Assembly (NCBI GenBank): GCA_010014835.2
Contig: JAAAKB020127517.1
Coordinates: forward strand, 1 to 21,494
DNA from: Apostichopus leukothele
Taxonomy: Eukaryota; Echinodermata; Holothuroidea; Aspidochirotida; Stichopodidae
Direction of reading: 5' to 3'
Length of the DNA: 21,494 bases
Part shown: positions 8,906-18,020 of the stretch, piece after piece
How the letters are laid out: every line of letters starts with the position of its first letter
Position numbering within the stretch: position 1 is the first letter of the stretch
Notes under the pieces: generated by a model
Told to the model about the DNA's origin: nothing
Databases searched by the model: none
The model's input: the letters and a program-made list of their open reading frames with translations, nothing else
Translations under genes and position numbers: made by a program

Positions 8906-9908
8906 GTAACCTATACCGGGATAGATGTTCGGTTAAGAATATTGGAAGTTAATGCATATTCATAAGTCTTGAATATATCAAACTAAAAGTAACTTACTGC
9001 CTGTATAGAACTGTCAGTACTTTTGTAGTTAGGGAATCATTGTGGGGCCATCAGGTAGACAAATGAAGGTTACAGTATATGTATGTACTTTCTTTCTTTC
9101 ATTAACTATTCATTCTAAAGTTGATGTAATTTCAAGTTTTGATTACTATTTTTATTCTCACATTTAAAGTTTTCTGTTAAGTGACAATAATCCCGTCATC
9201 TGCTAATGCTGTAATGATGACTGCTGATGACTACTGCATGGTGAGATCGGTACTAAATCTTCCTACTCGAAACACCCCTTGAAATAACACAAGATCACTA
9301 TTTCGCACTATGGCCAGCCTTATCCGGTTCTTCATTTTGTTACCCCTGAAATTATACACACTTTACGAAAAATACAATTCAATTAATGATTTTACCAAAT
9401 ATTCCTCATCATTGACATATCGTTCTTACAGTGGCTTCACAGAAATTTTGGAAAGTCCAACACTTTTTCCCATACCTTTCAGATCGATAGATAACTATTT
9501 TGCTATTTTCATATGAAGATAAATTACTGTTCAACTCATTTGCCAACAAATAGGCTGTTACCAGATGTGTTCATTGAACTTACAAACAATTTTCCTCAAA
9601 TGAAATCATAGCGAGACATGAATTTGAATTTCAAAACATTTAGCGAACGGCGAAAGCTATAACAAGATCAAATAGAAATGTCCATGACTTTCCGAATGAA
9701 CGTTGGTATCTATAATTACACATAGAAAGCCAGCCAATTGAAAATGAATTATTGTACTTACGTTTTAATAAATATATCAGTATTCATCCATTTTCAAACT
9801 ACAATGCAATCATAGACGTATCAGGGAAGAAAATGAAAGTTAGCTGAGGTAAAAGGGTTACTTTACTGAAACTAAAGCAAATCATAGTATGCTTTTGTTT
9901 TTGTACAG
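8906..9908 (+). other. Presumed 5' UTR intron or intergenic stretch upstream of the GTPase start
   Basis: No supported coding exon. A 68-codon frame at 9310-9516 is hydrophobic and AT-rich with no domain. At 9537-9611 a frame reads LPTNRLLPDVFIELTNN, reminiscent of an LRR but two residues short and without splice sites. An AATAAA at 9767-9772 could serve the LRR gene, but its last exon is unknown. The segment ends in the strong acceptor TGTTTTTGTACAG. Confidence 0.4.
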
Positions 9909-9912
9909 TTAA

Positions 9913-9994
9913 ATGGCGGAGTCAAGCACGGCTTGTCCGGATGAAAGTCGTACGAAGCGTCAGAAAACAATCCATGACGAAGATACAGAAAAGG
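9913..9994 (+). CDS. GTPase gene coding exon 1: start and basic N-terminus
   Basis: The acceptor TTTTTGTACAG ends at 9908 and leaves TTAA before ATG 9913, so the exon begins with a 4-base UTR. It codes 27 residues starting MAESST with a basic TKRQK patch and an acidic DEDTE end. The donor AAGG|GTCAGA is medium strength (C at +3), phase 1, and matches the next exon exactly. If unspliced, the frame would stop after 13 more codons. Confidence 0.65.
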
Positions 9995-12900
9995 GTCAGA
10001 ATTGTTCTTATTTTATTGGTGTTACATATACTTAACCTATTTCCTTTTTATATTAATTATGGCTAAGTTAATGCTTCTGATAGGTCTGGTATGCATTGTC
10101 GTGAATATTGATATAAATCTAATGGGCTATCATGAACGATCAATATAACGTGTTCATGGTGTGACAGTAGAAACGTCCATGTTTTCGACTATCTTCAAGT
10201 CACTTGCTCTCTTGCCATCGGTTACCCAGGGTGAATTTCAACCTTTCACCATTGTTTGTTGTGTAAATAGTTTATCATTCAATAAAGTAATAAGAGTCAA
10301 CACGGGCTGAAGTTCAACGTGTACGGAAAGCTAATGATTCTATATTGTACAGATTAGCGTGAATCTCTGTAAGAAGTATTTTATTTTGTAAGAACGCGGG
10401 ATTATATGACGCTATGCACTTGCCACTAATGCGTTATCATTTCTACAGGCACGTAAACAGCAATGAAATACTGAATTTTAATTTTCTTTACCATTTGAAT
10501 ATTTTAAGAAGCAAAACACTACCTTGGATCATATATGCCAATTATACCATGGACAAATATATTTTGAATGGTTGAGAAATGCATTTATGGTAATATACTA
10601 GTGTATCCATCACCTGGCAGTAGTAAATTGTGAGTCATACAAAGGTGATAGCATTTATGATCAAGGTTGTTAAAGGTTTATCATCTGTGTAGTTACTCTT
10701 TCTTTTGTTTTAAACAAATCTTAGCTTAGGTTTTCGTTTCTATAAAGCCCCCTACTCCAGTAGTCTACTAAGAGCAGGGTGCCTTGTAAGAAGCGAATAC
10801 ATATCTATCTATTTTAATCACCTTCACGTTGTATGTGTAGTGGTAAAGGGTGTTCTGAGGTCAAGAGTGACTTAATCTTAAAAACGCTCTATCAAAAAGC
10901 CGTACCATGGACAAAATATTTTGTGAATGCATTGAGGAATGCATTCATGGCAAAAGTGTCTCAATTTGATGGCAGTGAACAACTAGAAGACGTCCAAACG
11001 TGATCACATTTAAAGATCAACTTTGCAAGGTTTATCATAAGTGCAGTTACCCAGTCGTACTTTTTTAGAAACAAATATTAGCTAAGAATTACGCTAATAT
11101 CATAGCCAGCGGCCGCCTTAGCCGACTGAGAACACGGTATCTCATACCGGAAATAAGTGCAAGTGAAGGTTACGATTTTGTCGTAGCTCTGGGCAAGTAA
11201 CATTTGGATCAGAATTAAGGTATTAATGGAAATGAAACAAGTCTCCTGGATATTGCAATATACTCTCGGTCTTTTGTATATCTATCTAATGGCATATCTA
11301 TATATAAGATTTAATATAAACAAGGGAACATTGTTTAAAGTGATTTCCACCTTGTACACACTATTCTTTCAATCCTATCCCAATTATAGGCCCCCACCCC
11401 CATTGTGACTATGGTGCTTAACAATGCCTACGAATTGTGTTGAAATTCTAATGATTGCAGATATGCATGTTCAGATGAATCAAATGAATATTGGGTATCG
11501 GAATGTCAATAGTAATATTATCATTCCATTTCATTCGACAGATACACATTACAGGAGAATGCTTTACAAAGTAGGACAATGTTTAGTCAAGGAGGATGTT
11601 AGAAAACTGGCTAGTTTAGCTCAATTATCACCGAATGCTACTTCTGTAATATTGCAAGGAGACGAGGGTCACCCAGAAAAGTTGTTCACTGAGCTCGAGA
11701 GGAAACTAACAATAGATTCAACAAATGTCACGTGGTTAGAAGACAATCTACTAGAAACAGAAAACAAGAATGCTTTGGCACATGTGAAAGAATATTTGTC
11801 GTCACTGATCGGTAAGACATCACCACGATCCTCTCACACCACTGTACTTTATTGGAGTATACTCTGAAATGTGGGTACTTATTATCCAACCTATTTGCTA
11901 TTTGAGTTAAGTTTTGCCATATAACATAACTTCGACAGTTTAAGCAGTTTTTTATGCCTATAAGGTGGTACATTAGTCAAGAGTATCTGCATGTTACTTC
12001 TTTTAAGCAAATTTATACTCAATGTTGGCTGGATACATACGTAACTAGTGTTGGTTGAATATTTTACCAACTGTTTTGAGGTGTATATATATCGTGCATG
12101 CACGCGTTACACAAGTTTCGTCCATCTGTTCGATGACAACCAACAATGAGACGAATTATGTCACGAAAATCGTATTAGATACAGAACCAGGCAATATCAT
12201 AATGTTTAAGTACTTATAAGACTCATCCGAAAGAAAGAATATTGCACTTTTGCACGAACGAGAATCCTTTCACTTCGAGTTCAGGTCTGGTTTTGTCGAT
12301 TGGTCTCTCACAACTTATAAACATAGCTACACTATTTTGGAATCGTTGCTGGGGTGTGTAGTGTATAGTTTTATTTTTAATTTGATATCACTTTAAAAAT
12401 AGCACATCCACCATTTAAACAAAGGCATTGGCTATTCATATGCCACAATGCACAGAGTTGCCTGTTATACTTCGGGATACTCACATAAAACAATGAACCC
12501 CATTCTGAATCACTACACTTACAATGTACTGGGAATAACATGACACCATCGGTAAAGCTATCGATGCGCAAGAAATACTCAACGAATATTGTCACGATTG
12601 TTTTCGAAAATTGTTGACATTCAAAATGCTTGAACATTTTCCCAAAAAATCCAATGCCTTTTGCGTAAAAATCAATTGTGCAAAATATGGTGCTGCTTAA
12701 TGCTAGCAATGGGCAAGAAGGACTCAACAAATGTGTTTATTAAAAAGTTTTCTCCCTTTAGTTTTGCATTTGATGAATTCTAAATAACCAGCGTCATGTT
12801 AGTAGTCGGTTACATTGCACATTTAAAGTGGAGCCCCACATCGAACCAATATGCTCACATTAATTGCAGGCCCCAGACCACGTTCACAGAATAATTTCTC

Positions 12901-15900
12901 GCGACATGATTGGGCCATGATGAAGAACATACGTATTAATATATATTAATAACCGCAACATCATGCATTAACTTAAGGAGATACCGGGTTGTGGGGAGGA
13001 GGCTACCTGTACATATGACATGAGACGTCTATGACGGCTGGTGTTTGCATTTCTGTAATACTTCACATATTTTTTTTTTATAAAACTGCTAAAGTGAGCT
13101 ATTGTTGTTTGGATTTTGAGGTCAATAAAGGAGATTCATATAGAGAAAAGTAAACGAATACCGGAACTTTGTTAGTTAAATGATTTATTGTTCTTTATTC
13201 CTTAACAGAAGAAGTTAATGATCAACCGAGTGAGCCTGACACTGATAGCAGTGATGAAAGTAACCTGAGAGTAAGCACTTTCCATGGCTTACTCAAGGAC
13301 TTTGGCTTGGAAAAGAAGTTTCCTGGAAAATTAAACCTGAACGCTTTTCTGAAGGTAAAGTGCAAAGTTGATCCAACTCAGTCGGTTGATTTTTTCTGGC
13401 AGAAACTAACATCATTGGATTACCGAGCTGGTTTTCCACAGAACTATGCTGCAAATTCATTCAGTATGAGAGATTTTGTTTTTTCAGTATTACACTGTGC
13501 TGATGATTTTCTGCGGCAAGATATCCTTGAAAAAATGGCTGCATGTCAGCTGGCGGTCCCGGTTATCCTGCAAGGTATTGAGGGAACCAAACCGCAATTC
13601 TTACTGTGGGCTTTGCGACGAATCATTAAGAAGTGGAAAGGCAACCGTGACTCATATGCCTCCGAGCAACTGATAGCCACTTATCCTATATTTACTGTTT
13701 CTGTACTTCGGATAGGAGACGTAAGGGTATCAAAATCAAGCCTACTAAATACGATGTTGGGATACAGTCAGGGAAACTCATTGCATTCGTTCTTTTTATC
13801 GATGGAAAAAGATATTGTTAAGCCTCATTTTTCTGTTGGTTCGATAGAATGTGTATGGTTTTTGCCACAGTATGGTAATGACGACGAAATTTTTCAAGAA
13901 GTCACTGCGTTCTTTAATCTGCGAGGTGATTGTACTAAGCATCAAGTTCAAACAGAGTTTGCCTGTAAGGCAGCAGATTTAACGATTGCACTAATTTCAA
14001 CTGGGAAACGCGACAAATATATCGATATCATTAAGAAAATTAAGATAAACGCAAGCAAAACGCTTTTTGTTGCCATTAAAGAAGAAGACAAACATATGCG
14101 AACACAACAAAAGGTCTACAACCCTCAGTTCAAGGACGGGTGGCTCTTTGTAAAAGTGCTTCAAGTTGACGTTCTAAGTCGTCATATTTGCAAGCATATT
14201 TCTTTAACAAATCCAAATCCAAATCAATACCGAAGCTTAGAATCATTAGCTAATATATGTAGAGATGATATCGAAGTTGATGAAAATAAGTGGATGTGCA
14301 AAAATGCCAAGAAAAGTGTTCATGACATCTTTGAGTCTGTAAGCTTAGACAACATAATTGAGTTTAAGAAAATGACTTTCCCTTTACAAGATTATTGGCT
14401 CAATTTGGTTCAGTTGGATGAAGAACCATCCCTGTCAGATGGAGAGGGAGAATCGTTAGAAGATCAGAGAAAAGCGGCACAAATAAAAAAAGTAACAGTT
14501 AGAGAAGAACAGATGCACGCAAGTCTCTCAGAACCAATTAAACGTTACCATTCTATTGTAAGTTCTAATAAAAATAATTCAAAAATGTTGAAATACATTT
14601 TTGGGTATTTACAAGATTTCATATACCGAATGGTCAACAAGAGCACGCAAAATGACTTTGAGAAGATGTTAGATTTAGAAGAACAAATACAAAGTTACAA
14701 GAGGGGTAAGCGCAAAGGAGACACAAAGAAATTTTCGGCAGAAATAAGTAATTCGAAACATGGCAGCACTGCTGAAAGTGCTTGTGAAAGCCAGCAATGT
14801 GCCCTCAAGTATTTGACTAAACAGTGTAAAGCAAAAAATTTAGGTTGCGAGCATTTCCTCCGAGAGTTAGGGCAACGCTTTGAAGCATATAAAGAGGCTA
14901 AAGTCCAGGAACCATGCGAACCCAACATGGCTGACATGAATTTACTACCTGCTTTGGCTGCTCGACTTGTTACTGAAATGCATCCATTGGAACTAATGGA
15001 TGGAGATGCAGGGAGCGTTCCTTTGGTCTGGATAACAAATGTTCTTGACACACTAACACATTCTTTAGGTGATCCTAAAGTATTTGTTATCAGCGCAATT
15101 GGCGTACAAAGTAGCGGTAAGTCCACATTGCTGAATAGCATGTTTGGTCTTAAATTCCCAGTGCGTGCAGGCCGTTGCACTCGTGGACTGTTCATCCGCT
15201 TGATACAACTCGAAGAATCCCTTGTCGATGAGCTAGGGTTACAATATTTACTGATAGTGGATACTGAAGGAGTTCGATCTGTTGAGCATGAAGGTCGAAG
15301 ATTTGACAATGAACTAGTGACTCTTGCATTGGGCATTGCCAATTTTACTATTTTCAACATCGAGGGAGAGAACATAGGTCCAGACATGACTGGAATATTG
15401 CAGATCGCTGCGCACGCACTCATGAGAATGAAAGAGGTCGACATTGAATGTCAGTGCCGGATTGTTCAACAACGGGTTTCGGATTTAACTGCAGCTGACA
15501 GGAACAAAGCAAATAACGATATAATCCTGGAGACCTTGGATGAAGCAACAAAACTTGCTGCGGAAGAGGAAGGATTGAAAGGGCGATATCAACGGTTCTG
15601 TCATGTGGTCAATCTTCATGTTGACCAGGGATTGCAATACATACCGTGTCTTTGGTCAGGAGGGATGACTCCTCCAAATCAAATGTACAGTGAAATTGTG
15701 ACAAAAATAAAAGCAAAGCTCATTCAGGATATCCGAGATAAAGTTATCATACCTGATATGACAATGTCCACATTTACAGATCGAGTACGAGATGTGTGGC
15801 AGGCGGTAAAAAAAGAACATTTCATCTTTAATTTTCAGGACAGTGTTAAAGCAGTTGACTATAATAGGCTTTGCCTTAAATATAACGATTCTACACATGC

Positions 15901-18020
15901 GGCATCAGATGATGCTTGCCACAGAAAGCTGCTATGCTGTTCTGGATGGACAAATAGATAAAGTATTAACTATACAATTGACAGAAGAACATAATGTTGA
16001 ATCAACTACAGACCACGATGATACCAAAGCAGTAGATATCGAAGAAATGAAGGCAGTTCTAAGTAAGGAAGCTGAAAGTCAAGAACAGCAGTTAATTCGA
16101 TCAATTGAAGACTACATTGAAAAACATCCACGTAAGAATACCATGTTGAGATACAAGGAAGGGTTAATACACGATTTAACTCTAGTCGTGCGAGATGTTG
16201 AAAACCAAGCATCAGCATCGGTGCAGGATGAATACGAACTGACTAAAATACGATATGATATACCAAAATTTCGAAGCGAATGGCGATTTAAACTTTCTTA
16301 TAAAGCTAAAATGTTAGCAAGTTCGGTTTCCGATGACTCTGAAGATCGCTCAATTTTGTTTGATGAAAACTGGAACGGATGGATGACCTCCGTTGCGAAC
16401 AGTAGTAAGCTCCGGAAGACAAATGTTTCGTTGGATTCTTTGCAAGGAATTTGCGAAAAGCTCCTTTTGAGGATTACCAGGGGAATGGCAGTCGGGAGTG
16501 AAGTGAAACACCTGATGACGGAGGAGGGTGGTATTGACAAACATTGGGAGCTCTGTGACTGTCGTCGTTACATCCATGACAAATTTGTGAGAGCGTGGTT
16601 AATGCAAAGTATGGATGAAAAAATACCGAGAGCTGATTTCTTCGAGATTGAAAGGAAACAAGCTCTTCTCTATGTTCAAGAAGTCATCGAAAGAAATCAC
16701 AGACAGATGGTTGATGGGAATCGTGGCAAGTCATTTGATTTAAATACATTCCAGTTTATGCTACAACGGGCATTGAAAGAGCTCACTGGGAGACCCAAGT
16801 TCAAACTCCCTCATACTCTAATTGCCAAGGGTCTCCTACATTTGTCAAACAAAGCTTTAAAATCTTTACAACTGACTGAAGACGGCTCTCAGTGTGAAAG
16901 CACATTTCTTTTGCAAGTCGAGAAAGCTGCTATATTTGACGATTTTTTAGCATTTATACGTAAGGACAATACGAAGATTGCTACTAGAGCTGCCGAATCA
17001 ATTTACTATTTCATTGAACCTATATACAAACAGAAGACTGTTCAAACCTTAACAAGTTTGAAGGAAGAATTTGTCCGTCAAAATGATTTAATTGATAAAT
17101 TAAGAATATGCCGGCCTTGGGATATTCTTCGTTGGATAATTGAAAGAGAAGGTCATAATTTTGGTTATTTAATTGGACTTTTAGGAAGCAACCTTCTCAA
17201 TGATTTTGTACTTGAAGAGAAGTTCCAGAAACTCCGCCAAAAATTCAGCAGTATATTACACTCAAAAATACACGAAATCGTTAATCTTCTAATAGAAATG
17301 ATTAATGACATTGACTCGACTTCCAAACCCGGCCCTTTTCTGAATTGGCTATGTAAATTAAGTACCACAACAGATTGCTCGGCTCTCCAAACACTAGCCT
17401 CTTTATATGAAATAGAGAATGTCGATCAGGTTTCTGATATCCTAAAAAGCATAATAAAAGAACGTCTGTTTGAATCATTGTTACAAAGCATAGAGGAATC
17501 AATTTATCTTAGTTTTTGCTTACATGGATATAGCTTGAATTTCGGCAACATTTGCGATGAAACGTGCCCACTGTGCGGAGTGCCATGTGATAACCCCTTT
17601 ATTCGCCACATTGAGCATTCATCATTCCTACATCGTCCGAGGGGTTACAAAGGTGAAACTTACCCCGAAAAGAAAAAGCTCATAATTGAAGACTGTACAG
17701 CTTCTGTGGCTTCAAAAACAGCCACATTTATATGTAACGACAAATATATTCCTTGTCATGCGTATCAAAGTGTTCATCCAAATTGGCATATAAAACCTTC
17801 CTCCACGAATTACGATCTGAAATTCTGGCAATGGTCAATGGCACGAGGCAATGACTTAATGGCAGAAAACTTCAAGTGCGAGAAAGCAGACATTCCATTA
17901 GCATGGTACAGTATTGGTAAAGAATTGGCGCTTCAAAGCCTGGATTTGTACCAAGAAGCAAAAGTCAATGGTCGTCAAAAGTTAAGTAATACCAACTTTT
18001 CAGACATTGATCTCTCATAA
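9913..18020 (+). CDS. GVIN1-like: Death-effector-like domain plus very large inducible GTPase (VLIG/GVIN family), three coding exons
   Basis: Coding exons are 9913-9994, 11542-11811 and 13209-18020. Both introns are phase 1 and the frame agrees across both. The product would be about 1,720 residues if one surplus base in 15843-15961 is discounted (5,164 coding bases, one more than a multiple of three). Order: short basic, acidic-ended N-terminus; about 90-residue DED-like helical domain; acidic linker; VLIG N-terminal region with a degenerate first P-loop; full GTPase domain; long helical region; C-terminal Cys/His motif. VLIGs are interferon-induced cytosolic GTPases in vertebrates, usually on one giant exon of about 2,400 codons, so this one is shorter. 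The family assignment is strong; the DED assignment rests on reading the helices and hydrophobic pattern by eye. The frameshift makes it either a sequence error or a disrupted gene. Confidence 0.85.
9995..11541 (+). other. Intron 1 of the GTPase gene, with an internal duplication
   Basis: Bounded by GTCAGA and CATTTCATTCGACAG. It holds two diverged direct copies of a roughly 185-bp segment (separate entry). A frame opening at ATG 11424 reads straight through the acceptor into the DED exon, so an alternative first exon or retained intron could supply a different N-terminus. Confidence 0.55.
10545..11086 (+). repeat. Diverged direct duplication inside intron 1
   Basis: Copy 1 (10545-10730) and copy 2 (10903-11086) share, in the same order, TACCATGGACAAA, GAATGCATT or AAATGCATT, CATGG or TATGG, a GTGAT-CATTTA block, AAGGTTTATCAT, GTAGTTAC or GCAGTTAC, and AAACAAAT-TTAGCT. 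Both are about 185 bp with small indels. The pair flanks about 170 bp of unrelated DNA. It may be an old segmental copy or two members of a non-autonomous repeat. Confidence 0.75.
11542..11811 (+). CDS. GTPase gene coding exon 2: death-effector-like domain
   Basis: A symmetric 270-nt exon (phase 1 at both ends), acceptor TTCGACAG|AT, donor GATCG|GTAAGA. It encodes about 90 residues with the six-helix, hydrophobic spacing of a DED. Helix 1 is YRRMLYKVGQCL, helix 2 KEDVRKLASLAQL, a weak helix 3 follows, helix 4 is PEKLFTELERKL, helix 5 NVTWLEDNLLET and helix 6 LAHVKEYLSSL. The LF-LE-x-L and L-x-x-LL cores resemble DEDs of caspase-8/FADD type. The C-terminal RxDL charge motif is replaced by KNAL. 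DEDs form filaments or pairs with partner DEDs in cell-death and NF-kB signalling. A death domain or CARD is the alternative. A phase 1-1 exon is easily shuffled between genes, which fits a gain of this module. Confidence 0.7.
11812..13208 (+). other. Intron 2 of the GTPase gene
   Basis: Bounded by GTAAGA and TTTATTCCTTAACAG. Minus-strand open frames at 11728-11973, 11891-12103 and 12377-12730 show no family signature; the longest (117 codons) is cysteine-rich near one end but has no recognisable arrangement. No repeat is identified. Confidence 0.5.
13209..15961 (+). CDS. GTPase gene coding exon 3, first frame: VLIG N-terminal region and GTPase domain
   Basis: The acceptor CTTAACAG at 13208 gives the phase 1 entry. 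It starts with an acidic linker (SEPDTDSSDES), so the apparent start at 13307 (a TTG) is internal. VLIG landmarks: DDFLRQDILEKMAACQLAVP near 13505-13564 and LWALRRIIKKW near 13604-13636. A degenerate P-loop GDVRVSKSS begins at 13715, with Ser where the second Gly should be. An acidic linker follows near 14410-14490. The GTPase domain has an intact P-loop GVQSSGKS (15101-15124), switch I GRCTRG (15170-15187) and DTEG (15260-15271), then the family blocks DEATKLAAEEE and CLWSGGMTPPNQ. It ends EHFIFNFQDS, then about 40 residues unlike the family, and stops at 15959-15961 because of a frameshift. A 249-codon antisense frame is a shadow. Confidence 0.9.
13715..13738 (+). other. Degenerate first P-loop (GDVRVSKS)
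   Basis: GxxxxGK[ST] is expected; here the second Gly is Ser, giving GDVRVSKS followed by SLLN. The surrounding fold-like strand and helix pattern suggests a pseudo-GTPase domain before the active one. As recalled, VLIG/URGCP relatives also carry an S-K-S version, so this is probably ancestral rather than damage. Confidence 0.65.
15101..15124 (+). other. GTP-binding P-loop of the VLIG domain (GVQSSGKS)
   Basis: GxxxxGKS is fully intact, followed by TLLN. With GRCTRG and DTEG downstream it makes a complete G1-G3 set, so nucleotide binding is expected. The codons for G-K-S spell GGTAAGTCC, which also matches the 5' splice-site consensus. Confidence 0.9.
15843..15961 (+). other. Frameshift interval in the VLIG exon
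   Basis: The upstream frame stops at 15959-15961 and the downstream frame is open from before 15843. The family-like sequence in the first frame runs to about AVDYNRLCLKYN (near 15886). In the second frame it resumes by about LHMRHQMMLATE (15903-15938), where relatives have a W-x-L-R-x-x-M-like helix. Going from one frame to the other needs one base removed or two added. There is no room for an intron. Confidence 0.8.
15843..18020 (+). CDS. GTPase gene coding exon 3, second frame: VLIG helical region and C-terminal Cys/His motif
   Basis: Open for 725 codons after the frameshift, so this is not an old pseudogene. The Met at 15843 is an artefact of the shifted frame. It continues the VLIG C-terminal half: charged helices (IEEMKAVLSKEAESQEQQL), blocks such as RPWDILRWIIEREGHNFGYL, then a metal-binding-like motif with C575, C578, C582, H592 and H597 (CPLCGVPC...HIEH...HRP), and the family tail YQSVHPNWHI, FWQWSMARGNDLMAENF and DIPLAWYSIGKELALQSL. 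It ends in TAA at 18018-18020 about where relatives end, so the C-terminus is complete. The Cys/His cluster is a family hallmark; zinc binding is inferred. Confidence 0.9.
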   Translation: MLKQLTIIGFALNITILHMRHQMMLATESCYAVLDGQIDKVLTIQLTEEHNVESTTDHDDTKAVDIEEMKAVLSKEAESQEQQLIRSIEDYIEKHPRKNTMLRYKEGLIHDLTLVVRDVENQASASVQDEYELTKIRYDIPKFRSEWRFKLSYKAKMLASSVSDDSEDRSILFDENWNGWMTSVANSSKLRKTNVSLDSLQGICEKLLLRITRGMAVGSEVKHLMTEEGGIDKHWELCDCRRYIHDKFVRAWLMQSMDEKIPRADFFEIERKQALLYVQEVIERNHRQMVDGNRGKSFDLNTFQFMLQRALKELTGRPKFKLPHTLIAKGLLHLSNKALKSLQLTEDGSQCESTFLLQVEKAAIFDDFLAFIRKDNTKIATRAAESIYYFIEPIYKQKTVQTLTSLKEEFVRQNDLIDKLRICRPWDILRWIIEREGHNFGYLIGLLGSNLLNDFVLEEKFQKLRQKFSSILHSKIHEIVNLLIEMINDIDSTSKPGPFLNWLCKLSTTTDCSALQTLASLYEIENVDQVSDILKSIIKERLFESLLQSIEESIYLSFCLHGYSLNFGNICDETCPLCGVPCDNPFIRHIEHSSFLHRPRGYKGETYPEKKKLIIEDCTASVASKTATFICNDKYIPCHAYQSVHPNWHIKPSSTNYDLKFWQWSMARGNDLMAENFKCEKADIPLAWYSIGKELALQSLDLYQEAKVNGRQKLSNTNFSDIDLS
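17553..17633 (+). other. C-terminal Cys/His (zinc-finger-like) motif of VLIG family
   Basis: C-x3-C-x2-C-x3-C, then H-x2-H-x4-H ahead of RPRGYKG. CPLCGVPC with the downstream HRP is the most conserved part of the family's C-terminus. All ligand candidates are present. Confidence 0.75.

Noticed and set aside
9310-9516. 68-codon hydrophobic frame
   Set aside because: Hydrophobic content is expected from AT-rich DNA; no domain or splice logic.
9909-10060. Joining LRR exons directly to the exon at 9909 as one gene
   Set aside because: Phase 2 entry gives TAA at once, and a secreted LRR leader does not suit a cytosolic GTPase.
12377-12730. 117-codon minus-strand frame, cysteine-rich at one end
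   Set aside because: Lies in an intron, no family pattern, no splice or promoter support; chance is likely.
13307-13309. Start codon for the large exon at 13307
   Set aside because: The triplet is TTG, and the frame extends upstream to a good splice acceptor at 13208.
14695-15444. 249-codon minus-strand open frame
   Set aside because: Antisense shadow of the VLIG GTPase domain, which has clear G motifs on the + strand.
15880-15961. Programmed ribosomal frameshift in the VLIG exon
   Set aside because: No slippery heptamer, shift-prone stop context or obvious pseudoknot was seen; an indel is simpler.
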